A stretch of 23,822 nt of DNA from CAZDXB01 sp964509335 (lineage in GTDB: Bacteria > Bacteroidota > Ignavibacteria > Kapaibacteriales > UBA2268), in NCBI GenBank assembly GCA_964509335.1, contig CAZDXB010000037.1, forward strand, positions 1 to 23,822, read 5' to 3'. Numbering within the stretch: the stretch's first letter is position 1; each line of letters starts with the position of its first letter. The translations under genes and the position numbers were made by a program. Shown one piece after another: positions 1 through 6,584 of the stretch. The notes under the pieces were generated by a model. That model was not told the DNA's origin and searched no databases. It saw only the letters and a list, made by a program, of their open reading frames with translations.

Positions 1-598
1 GGATTGAAACCTCCTTCACCGGTTCACCCCCACGTGCGTGGGGAATACTTAAATAATCCGACTCTGTCATTTCTTCTTTGCTGGTTCACCCCCACGTGCG
101 TGGGGAATACCCATAGTTCCATCTTCTCCTGAAATCCCAGAGCGGTTCACCCCCACGTGCGTGGGGAATACATTTGCATTTGCAAGTAAATAATCTTGGT
201 CTGCGGTTCACCCCCACGTGCGTGGGGAATACTTAATGATACGAATATCGAATCAAATAGAAAACGGTTCACCCCCACGTGCGTGGGGAATACTAGAATT
301 AGACGGAGAAGGTCTTTCTGAATGGCGGTTCACCCCCACGTGCGTGGGGAATACCTTTACAATAGACTCCCCTTTATACTTTTTAACGGTTCACCCCCAC
401 GTGCGTGGGGAATACCCATAGTTCCATCTTCTCCTGAAGTTCCCGAACGGTTCACCCCCACGTGCGTGGGGAATACGTGAATGGGAGTATGATGAAGAAG
501 ATTTTATACGGTTCACCCCCACGTGCGTGGGGAATACCTCATACGCCCTCCGCCGATTGTAATTCCAAACGGTTCACCCCCACGTGCGTGGGGAATAC
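1..598 (-). CRISPR. Type I-E CRISPR array, leader-proximal part, open at left edge
   Basis: Ten 29-bp repeats start at 20, 82, 143, 204, 265, 326, 387, 448, 509 and 570. They are identical except for the first plus-strand base of the copy at 82 (T instead of C). Spacers are 32 bp, except 49-81, which is 33 bp; bases 1-19 are a partial spacer. The plus strand reads CGGTTCACCCCCACG then TGCGTGGGGAATAC. The crRNA direction is minus, as in known I-E repeats that begin with a G/T-rich TTCCCC block and end in AACCG. The transcript forms a 6-bp stem CCCCAC/GTGGGG with loop GCAC. Cas6e cleavage at the stem base would leave the 8-nt 5' handle GUGAACCG. The youngest spacer should be 538-569, next to cas2. 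Uniform repeats and the missing left end suggest that many older spacers lie outside the window. Confidence 0.98.
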
Positions 599-620
599 CC
601 TTGAAATAATCAAAGGTTCA
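599..620 (-). promoter_or_regulatory. Very short CRISPR leader with IHF-like motif
   Basis: Only 19 bp (599-617) lie between the leader-end repeat and the cas2 stop codon (618-620). On the plus strand 608-620 reads AATCAAAGGTTCA. This matches the E. coli IHF consensus WATCAANNNNTTR at 8 of 9 specified positions and lies 10-22 bp from the repeat, roughly where the IHF site of the E. coli I-E leader sits. The stretch also forms an imperfect inverted repeat, CCTTGA...TCAAAGG. The motif match is seen directly; its function is inferred. No separate array promoter is visible here, so pre-crRNA may come from cas operon read-through or from a promoter inside cas2. Confidence 0.45.
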
Positions 621-890
621 AGACTTTCGGATTAAAGTTATTCCTTCGTAGTCTATCGGGACGTATTGTTTCGGATTATTGTCGCGTATTTCGAAGCCTT
701 GCTCGTTGTTCGTAGTCCATATCAAATAGAACGTCGCGTCGCTAGATTTGTCCATTATCTTTTTCCATAACTTCTCTCTTACCAAAGCGCTTACTTTTCC
801 GATAAATACGCCCGCCGTAACTTCAATCATCCATTTGCTGATTTCTCCTCTTAAACCGCTCGGCGCGTTTTCCATTATTAATACCGTCAT
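618..890 (-). CDS. cas2: CRISPR-associated endonuclease Cas2, type I-E
   Basis: This 90-residue protein is the structural partner of Cas1 in the adaptation complex, where a Cas2 dimer bridges two Cas1 dimers and the complex holds the prespacer. The N-terminus MTVLIMENAPSGLRGEISKW is the Cas2e signature; Cas2e is shorter-tailed than, and distinct from, the Cas2 of other subtypes. The frame stays open 27 nt further upstream, but the ATG at 890 is chosen because it follows a strong Shine-Dalgarno (AGGAGGAACA) and gives the family N-terminus. The start overlaps the cas1 stop as ATGA, so the two are translationally coupled. Its 3' end almost touches the array, so the last cas2 codons probably double as leader sequence. 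Confidence 0.95.
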   Translation of the reverse strand: MTVLIMENAPSGLRGEISKWMIEVTAGVFIGKVSALVREKLWKKIMDKSSDATFYLIWTTNNEQGFEIRDNNPKQYVPIDYEGITLIRKS

Positions 891-1795
891 TGTTCCTCCT
901 CCGGCGGTTCCCACCATTTTGTAGGCATAGCTGGGTCGTTGTCCGGGTCGAATTCTTCAGGCAATTCGTCGTCTATCGCAAGTATTTTCTCAATATCCGG
1001 AACAATCCTTCCGAGCAATCTAAAGTTCTTAAACGCCTGCCTGCATCTCGCCCTAACGACGGATTCAATTTTAAAAACTTCTTCTTTGACCGCGGCGAAC
1101 GCTATTGGCACGGCTACTTTTGTTTTATATAAATCGGCTATGTCGTAAACGAAGGATAATTGCTTCCCTTGATGAATAAATCCGAGAGCGGGCGAATATC
1201 CGGCGGATATTATAGCGGAATGGCATATTCCGTTTATGCAAGAGGAAGCCGTCGAAAGAGCTTTGTTCACTTCGTCGGCTTCTTCCCAATCGAATCTATT
1301 ATATCTTCTTCCGCTCCATTTTACCCCGTATTTACGGGCGCATTTCTCGTATTCCTCCGAGACTCTTCTTCCTTCTATTCCCAGTATCTTTTCAAAAGAC
1401 AGAGATTCGTCGAGTTGTTCTTTGAATCGATACCGAAACATCCTAAGAGCTATTTGTTTTCTCATCGAGACGTTTGAAATTAGTTCCGCTTGCTTTTGCA
1501 GTTTATAAGCTTTGTGCGTTTCGCCGGTGGAATAGGCGTAACATCGAACGCCTTCTTGACCGCTCCAAATTAACAGGCACCCGTAATTCGTTATCTCTTG
1601 AACCGCTCTGTGAGTAATGGAAGTTCCCGGACCTAGCATAATAACGCTTAGGTTAGCTACGGGAACCACCGATTTACCCAGTTTATCGACAAATTCGACG
1701 CCGTTCTTTGATTTTACTAATTTGCCGTATTCGAAATAGACGTACGATAAGCTGTCCCGAACTTTTGGAAATTCTCTGTAATCGTATTTTGGCAT
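887..1795 (-). CDS. cas1: CRISPR-associated integrase Cas1, type I-E
   Basis: Cas1 catalyses spacer integration at the leader-repeat junction, with Cas2 as scaffold. The protein has 302 residues. The metal and catalytic residues sit at Glu141 (IEGRRV), His208 (GFIHQGK), Asp218 and Asp221 (FVYDIADL). By my count this numbering is the same as in E. coli Cas1 (E141, H208, D218, D221), so the enzyme looks intact. The GRRYNRFDW stretch (162-170) and the Pro/Glu-rich tail are typical of Cas1e. A 53-bp gap separates it from cas6e; the start has only a weak A-rich ribosome site (AAAAAGAAATAAA before ATG). The stop overlaps the cas2 start by 4 nt. Confidence 0.97.
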   Translation of the reverse strand: MPKYDYREFPKVRDSLSYVYFEYGKLVKSKNGVEFVDKLGKSVVPVANLSVIMLGPGTSITHRAVQEITNYGCLLIWSGQEGVRCYAYSTGETHKAYKLQKQAELISNVSMRKQIALRMFRYRFKEQLDESLSFEKILGIEGRRVSEEYEKCARKYGVKWSGRRYNRFDWEEADEVNKALSTASSCINGICHSAIISAGYSPALGFIHQGKQLSFVYDIADLYKTKVAVPIAFAAVKEEVFKIESVVRARCRQAFKNFRLLGRIVPDIEKILAIDDELPEEFDPDNDPAMPTKWWEPPEEEQ

Positions 1796-1848
1796 TTTAT
1801 TTCTTTTTGATAAAGAAACATACTAATTGTCAAAGAGCGAACCTTTCG

Positions 1849-2496
1849 CTATACCGGCGCGATTGACAACAAACCGAATCCGAACGCTTTCGAAGGACCT
1901 AGTCCTTTCGCGAAAACCTCGTAGAATTTTTCCGGTTCGGTTATTTTCAAAACGCCTTCGTATTTAACGGCTAAAAAATAAAGATTCTTCTTATTTTCTT
2001 TCGCAATTTTCTTCCCTTTCAATTTCTCCGTTTTTCTTTTGTCTCCGAAAGTAAAGGAGGCAAAACGCAAAGATAACAGTTTAAAGCCGTGCGTCTCGGC
2101 TTTTTTAACCATCCATCGTTTTTGTCCTTCCTCGTCGTATATCGGAAACTTTTTGCCTTCGCGTTTTGTCGTCGCGTTAGCGGTAATCCTAAAATTATAC
2201 GTTCCCTTTTTTGCGAAAACTTCCTTAAGTTTATCTTTGTCCAACGCTTTCGGCTTCGGGGTGTTTTCCAGCAAGTAACCTTTCTCTAATGATTTCATAT
2301 CGGGTTTTTCTTCGGACTGAACTAGAATCGCCATCTCGGAGCTTTTACGGTCTAATTGCTCTATTCGGAAAAGATATTTCCGAACGTCAGAATCGGGGAA
2401 CAGGTTAGAAATAGTTCTATGCGTCTCGTATGGGGAAGAAAAATCCCTACGAGCTTTCCAATTCATTGGATTCAAGACTAGCTTGCTCAGATACAT
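1849..2496 (-). CDS. cas6e: CRISPR pre-crRNA endoribonuclease Cas6e (CasE/Cse3)
   Basis: Cas6e cuts the repeat hairpin of the pre-crRNA and stays bound as the head of Cascade. The protein has 215 residues. The N-terminus MYLSKLVLNPMNWKARRDF and the motif YETHRT fit the family; His26 corresponds to the catalytic histidine of the Thermus Cse3 family. The C-terminal glycine-rich loop GLGPSKAFGFG (about 198-208) is the RNA-binding hallmark of Cas6/RAMP proteins. The start lies 50 nt inside cas5e and follows a good Shine-Dalgarno (ACCGGAGGATAAAG, then ATG) embedded in cas5e coding sequence, so the long overlap is real. The function is certain by family and operon position. Confidence 0.96.
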   Translation of the reverse strand: MYLSKLVLNPMNWKARRDFSSPYETHRTISNLFPDSDVRKYLFRIEQLDRKSSEMAILVQSEEKPDMKSLEKGYLLENTPKPKALDKDKLKEVFAKKGTYNFRITANATTKREGKKFPIYDEEGQKRWMVKKAETHGFKLLSLRFASFTFGDKRKTEKLKGKKIAKENKKNLYFLAVKYEGVLKITEPEKFYEVFAKGLGPSKAFGFGLLSIAPV

Positions 2497-3208
2497 CTTT
2501 ATCCTCCGGTTTTACTTTTACATCATCGAAGAAAATCGATACGTTTCTCGGTAAAAAGCGCCTACGTTCAAAATCGACTGGCTGGTCGTTTATTGTTCTC
2601 GTCGTTATAGCTTTGTCTATGCTATTATCCGCGTCCTCGACGGCGAAGCGCAACTTGATTGTTTTTTCGGCTTCGTCGTAATTATCGCTTTTTTTCATCC
2701 AGCGTTCGCATTCAATAGGATAACAGCGAAGAGCGTCTAAAAGCGGTTTTTCAACCAAGCCGTCGGGAATATAAACGGGGACGGACGGCGCAAACGACTT
2801 CCTGCCCAGAAACAAGTCCCACACGGGAGCTTTCAAAGCCTTATGGATTGTTTCTAATATTTCTTTGTCGTCGCTTTCCAGCCCGACAAGAAAATCGGCG
2901 TCGGAAAGGTAATGCCTAACCGAAACAATCAAATCGTCTTTTTCGTCTTTGCCGCTCGCTCGTTTATATCCTCCTTTGCCGGCTGTATGATAATCGGTTT
3001 TTATCCTGCCTTCCTTATCGACTCTGACTCCAAATCTTAACTTCGCTAAATCCGTTATGTCCTCGTTTCTTTTCCTTCCTAAAGCGGAGCAAACGATTCC
3101 GATTACTCCGCTTTTAGTAGGCTCTCTCGCGGTGTCTCTATCTACAAAGCGACTGTGAGTTCCCCAAGATTGCATTGGGGCTTTCAGTCTTAATAACAAT
3201 GTATGCAT
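2447..3208 (-). CDS. cas5e: Cascade subunit Cas5e (CasD)
   Basis: Cas5e caps the 5' handle end of the crRNA in Cascade and joins the Cas7 backbone to Cas8e. The protein has 253 residues. The N-terminus LLLRLKAPMQSWGTHSRF (about 4-21) followed by REPTKSGVIGI is the Cas5e signature; REPTKS lies in the RNA-contacting loop region. In type I-E this subunit is not the processing nuclease; Cas6e is. The start lies 2 nt beyond the cas7e stop, with GGAGG just inside the end of cas7e. The 3' end overlaps cas6e by 50 nt; that Ser/Glu-rich tail (SEQASLESNELESS) is probably disordered and may persist only because it carries the cas6e ribosome site. Confidence 0.95.
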   Translation of the reverse strand: MHTLLLRLKAPMQSWGTHSRFVDRDTAREPTKSGVIGIVCSALGRKRNEDITDLAKLRFGVRVDKEGRIKTDYHTAGKGGYKRASGKDEKDDLIVSVRHYLSDADFLVGLESDDKEILETIHKALKAPVWDLFLGRKSFAPSVPVYIPDGLVEKPLLDALRCYPIECERWMKKSDNYDEAEKTIKLRFAVEDADNSIDKAITTRTINDQPVDFERRRFLPRNVSIFFDDVKVKPEDKDVSEQASLESNELESS

Positions 3209-3210
3209 AA

Positions 3211-4395
3211 TTACGCCTCCAGATTAATCGGATGTTCGTCGAGATAATTTTCTACTTTCGATATAATTTCTTTAACGCTACCCAAATAATTGCCGTTCGA
3301 AGATAAATTATCGAGCGGTTTTTGGTTCAGCGCCGAAACGGCTACGAGGTCGTTGTCAAATCCATACATATTGTTTAAACGCTTCCAATAATCGTCGAGT
3401 CTTTTAATTGAACTTTCGGCGAGGCTTAACTCGGATTCCGGCGAGACAGGCTTTTCAAAAGCGTTGGCTAAGTTAGCCGGAGCGTCGTTTTCGCGTATAA
3501 CGACCATAACGAAATCCGGTTGAGCGTCGTGGGCGAAAGCGTTTATTTTACCCGTCGGAACAGCAAAAATCGAGCCTTCGATAAATCCAAGAACGCCCTG
3601 TTTCGCTAATTCGGCTTTGTTTCCTAGATTATGCAAAAGCTGTTTCATATCAATTACCGAGTATCGATAGTAGCAAGCGGAGTTGAAGGCTGTGCTTCCA
3701 ATCATACCGGCTCCCGTTTCTTCTTCGGGATTCAGGTCGTCCACCGCCGTAAAATAATCGAATTCCATCGAAACTTTATTAGTGGAAATGGCGTGAGCCA
3801 CTTGGCAAGCCGCGTCGATTTTCATTGTCGGCGTGTTTGCAAGCATCCTCCCGAAAAGAGCTATATCAACGGAGTCGATACTATTAGCGTGTTCTTTAAA
3901 AAACTCTTTTGAGATTTTTTTAATAATAGATTTTAATTCTTTTTTTTCTTTCTTTACTTCTTTTTCCTTTTCGGCGTTTTCTATCGTTTCGTTCAATTCA
4001 ATGATTTCGTCTTTGTACTTATTGACGACTTCCGCCAGAAAACCTAACTCAGTGTCGTCGGTATAAAAAAGAACCGACGTTCTATCTTTCTCGTCTAATT
4101 CGCCGGCAACCTCTTCTAGAACAACTCTAGCGACTTTGTCCGCGTTTTCTTCTTCAATTCCGCGGCCTTCTAATTGCTTTTTAAAATTTTCAAGTGAATT
4201 TTTCGTGCGTATTCCGATACGGTTGTTCATTCTTTCGGCAAATCTCTCGGAGTATCGGACGCTCCTTTTGATACACTGAGAAGAAATTCTCGCTCGTCGG
4301 TATCCTCCGAATTCGCAGTCTTTAGGCATACCGCTATCGTCTCGGTTAAGGTTTGAAGGCGGAAAACTTTGCAATAAATGAAGTTCGATTTTCAT
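3211..4395 (-). CDS. cas7e: Cascade backbone subunit Cas7e (CasC)
   Basis: Cas7e polymerises along the crRNA spacer (six copies in E. coli Cascade) and presents it for target pairing. The protein has 394 residues, somewhat longer than E. coli CasC at about 363. The N-terminus (LHLLQSFPPSNLNRDDSGMPK, then RRARISSQCIKRSVR) is the family signature. The Cas7e core motif ALFGRMLANTPTMKIDAACQ (179-198) and the VSMEFDYFTAVDDL stretch are intact. The extra length sits mainly in a Lys/Glu-rich, probably coiled segment around 130-165. It starts after AAGGAGTAATATT; a 42-bp gap separates it from cse2, the loosest junction among the Cascade genes. Downstream spacing to cas5e is 2 bp. Confidence 0.96.
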   Translation of the reverse strand: MKIELHLLQSFPPSNLNRDDSGMPKDCEFGGYRRARISSQCIKRSVRYSERFAERMNNRIGIRTKNSLENFKKQLEGRGIEEENADKVARVVLEEVAGELDEKDRTSVLFYTDDTELGFLAEVVNKYKDEIIELNETIENAEKEKEVKKEKKELKSIIKKISKEFFKEHANSIDSVDIALFGRMLANTPTMKIDAACQVAHAISTNKVSMEFDYFTAVDDLNPEEETGAGMIGSTAFNSACYYRYSVIDMKQLLHNLGNKAELAKQGVLGFIEGSIFAVPTGKINAFAHDAQPDFVMVVIRENDAPANLANAFEKPVSPESELSLAESSIKRLDDYWKRLNNMYGFDNDLVAVSALNQKPLDNLSSNGNYLGSVKEIISKVENYLDEHPINLEA

Positions 4396-4437
4396 AATAT
4401 TACTCCTTAATTTAGTAAAACAAAAAATTTCTATTAA

Positions 4438-4950
4438 TTATTTTTCAGTCTCTTCTTCTTCTTTCAGTTTGATTGTCCAGAATTGTTTAGCCCAATTCTT
4501 TTGCGCGAATTTATCGGGATGCCCCCAATTTTTCATATCTTTAAAAAGACGGTTAAAGTTAATTTTTACTTCTTTATCGCTTGCGAACCTAACGATAGAC
4601 AGAAGATGCCGATAAAGGTCTTCGGAATGGCAGTTAAGCAAAGCGGCGAAACGCGACTCAAAGCTTTCTTTCCCCGCGTCCAAAGTCAGCCAAATTTTTC
4701 TACAACTAGCGCCGAAATTATAGTAATCTTTGTTTATATGACCTTTATGGATAGCGTAAAGACAAGCGAGACGTTTGTAAATGTCTAGCTCCCAATTAGA
4801 AACTCCGGAGGGCAAATAGCTTCCGATTATTCTAAGAATCAGAAAATTGTCGTCGGGATTCGCCGCGGCTCGCCGAATTTCAGCGAGAGCGGCTTTGTCG
4901 TCCTTTCGATTAAGCTCTACGAGACTTTCGACAAAAAACAAGTTCTCCAT
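4438..4950 (-). CDS. cse2: Cascade small subunit Cse2 (CasB, Cas11e)
   Basis: Cse2 is the small subunit, two copies per Cascade, that forms the belly of the complex and stabilises the displaced DNA strand and R-loop. The protein has 170 residues, against about 160 in E. coli. The N-terminal helix with DDKAALAEIRRAA (17-29) is a typical Cse2 motif, and the predicted fold is all helical with a basic C-terminal part (NFNRLFKDMKNWGHPDKFAQKNWAKQFW). The ATG overlaps the cas8e stop by one base (TAATG), which gives translational coupling, and GGAGCGAATA precedes it. The assignment rests on operon position plus these motifs, since Cse2 diverges quickly. Confidence 0.93.
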   Translation of the reverse strand: MENLFFVESLVELNRKDDKAALAEIRRAAANPDDNFLILRIIGSYLPSGVSNWELDIYKRLACLYAIHKGHINKDYYNFGASCRKIWLTLDAGKESFESRFAALLNCHSEDLYRHLLSIVRFASDKEVKINFNRLFKDMKNWGHPDKFAQKNWAKQFWTIKLKEEEETEK

Positions 4951-6581
4951 TATTCGCTCCTTTTTTGACTATTAATAATAGAAAGATAATTTCTTGCAAA
5001 TGAAAGCGCTTTCAACGTTTTAGCGTCGCCGCTTAAACCGTCCATATATTCGTCGAAAGCTTCTTGCGCGGCGTTTCTTAACGTTTTAAGCCAACTATTC
5101 TCGATTTCAGAAAAATCGTCGTCTTCTTTGAACGCGACTTGCTCTAAGTGGTTATAGAAAGGAATTTCGAGACGTTCCCAGTAGTTTTGTTCGATTTTAG
5201 TGAAGGATACGAATTGATTAACGTCCTCTCTTTGTTCTCTGCTTAGAGACAGGGAACCGCTATCGCTAACGTTTTCGGGATAATTAACTAACGCTCCAAA
5301 TAGCTTAATAACGTAGCGCAATCTATTAGCCGTATTATCGGATTCTTCGATAAATTTAACGAGTTCCTTGTATTTGTCCTGATTTTCAAGAAATTCAGGA
5401 TAAAATTTAAAAGTTTCGCGTCTAAGTTGATAGAATGCTCCAGCTTTTTCGTTAAAATTACCGTAAGCGTCAACATAAAACTTATTCCGTCCGATTATTC
5501 TCTTATTATTTTTAGCGAAACTCAAGTTCCTAGGCGGTTTATCCTCTCTTTTCTCAACGTTCAAAATAAGATTTAAGTCTCTCCAAATCATTCGTTCTTT
5601 TTTGAATCTTAAATCAATATAATCTTTGGGATTATTAGAGCTTTTATTTTCGTTTTTGGTTAAACAGGCGATTGGGTCTCTATAATACTCTGTTTTATCT
5701 ATGTATCGTCCCTGTTCTCGTAAAATATTAAAATATCTATCGCTTTTTTTAGAGAACAGTAAATGAACTTCGTTTTCTATTGTTTCTTTTGCATCCTCAA
5801 AATTTTCGGGTTTGAAGATATATAACAATCTCGACTGCCACGTAAGATAATCGTATATGCCGTCCGGATAGCTTTCCAAAGAAGATTCGGTTTCTTCCGA
5901 TTTCTCCCAGATAGGCTTATCGTCTTCAGAGTCTTGAAATAAATCTGGATTATAAAACGAATTCAACATCAAACTTTTAAATATGGTGTTTTCTTTAATC
6001 CAAAATAGTATTTTGCTAGCCATTAGAGATTGTTTGTTTTTGCCGCCGCCGCCGCCGAGAGCGAAATTTTGACCGGTAATTAAGTATATCGGCAATTTTC
6101 TCAAAATGAGTTTGAAAACGGAATCGTCGTAAGAATGCTCAAATAAAATTGGATTATTACCCGAAGACTTGTCAATTATTACCGACGCAGGCGACTGAGC
6201 TTTTTTTAACTTAACTAATTCCGATTGTTTCAAATTTTCAAAATATGATTTCGCTTGATAAAAGGGTCTTTCATCGTCAAAAATATTGAATCGACCGCGT
6301 AGATTGTTATCTTTGACATATGATTCTAACGCTTCGGGGGCAAAATTCCCCTCTTCCCAAATCTTCACCCATTCTCCCTTACCTTTTTCAACTCCAAACG
6401 CTCTAAAAACAAAAACTTGTAGAAATCTAAGTAAGGACAAATGCTCCAAAGGATTTTCTAATGACAATCCTTTGATTTTATGAGCGTTTTTGAAGAAATC
6501 GTAAAGATTAAAGCATTCAAACGTATTGGACTCTAATATACAAGGTATCCAACGCTCCGTTAAAAGATTATACTTTATCAT
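4950..6581 (-). CDS. cas8e: Cascade large subunit Cas8e (Cse1/CasA)
   Basis: Cas8e recognises the PAM, starts R-loop formation and recruits Cas3. The protein has 543 residues, in the usual range for Cse1. The N-terminus YNLLTERWIPCI (4-15) is the family hallmark. A glycine-rich loop GGGGGKNKQS (about 176-185) follows the conserved TGQNFALG block and lies in the region implicated in PAM and target contact in studied Cse1 proteins. The C-terminal third is helical, as expected for the four-helix bundle that contacts Cse2. The start is 3 bp beyond the cas3 stop, with AAAGG upstream. I see no truncation. Confidence 0.96.
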   Translation of the reverse strand: MIKYNLLTERWIPCILESNTFECFNLYDFFKNAHKIKGLSLENPLEHLSLLRFLQVFVFRAFGVEKGKGEWVKIWEEGNFAPEALESYVKDNNLRGRFNIFDDERPFYQAKSYFENLKQSELVKLKKAQSPASVIIDKSSGNNPILFEHSYDDSVFKLILRKLPIYLITGQNFALGGGGGKNKQSLMASKILFWIKENTIFKSLMLNSFYNPDLFQDSEDDKPIWEKSEETESSLESYPDGIYDYLTWQSRLLYIFKPENFEDAKETIENEVHLLFSKKSDRYFNILREQGRYIDKTEYYRDPIACLTKNENKSSNNPKDYIDLRFKKERMIWRDLNLILNVEKREDKPPRNLSFAKNNKRIIGRNKFYVDAYGNFNEKAGAFYQLRRETFKFYPEFLENQDKYKELVKFIEESDNTANRLRYVIKLFGALVNYPENVSDSGSLSLSREQREDVNQFVSFTKIEQNYWERLEIPFYNHLEQVAFKEDDDFSEIENSWLKTLRNAAQEAFDEYMDGLSGDAKTLKALSFARNYLSIINSQKRSE

Positions 6582-6584
6582 AAT

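Noticed and set aside
218..421. 67-codon open frame on the plus strand across the CRISPR array
   Set aside because: It is made of repeat and spacer sequence; the recurring SPPRAW/HPHVRGEY peptide is only the translated repeat.
1..598. Spacers targeting genes inside this window (self-targeting)
   Set aside because: By eye I found no matching sequence elsewhere in the window; a full genome search would be needed to exclude it.
891..917. Nine-codon N-terminal extension of cas2
   Set aside because: The ATG at 890 has a strong Shine-Dalgarno and gives the conserved MTVLIMENAPSG start; the extension lies within cas1 and has no family match.
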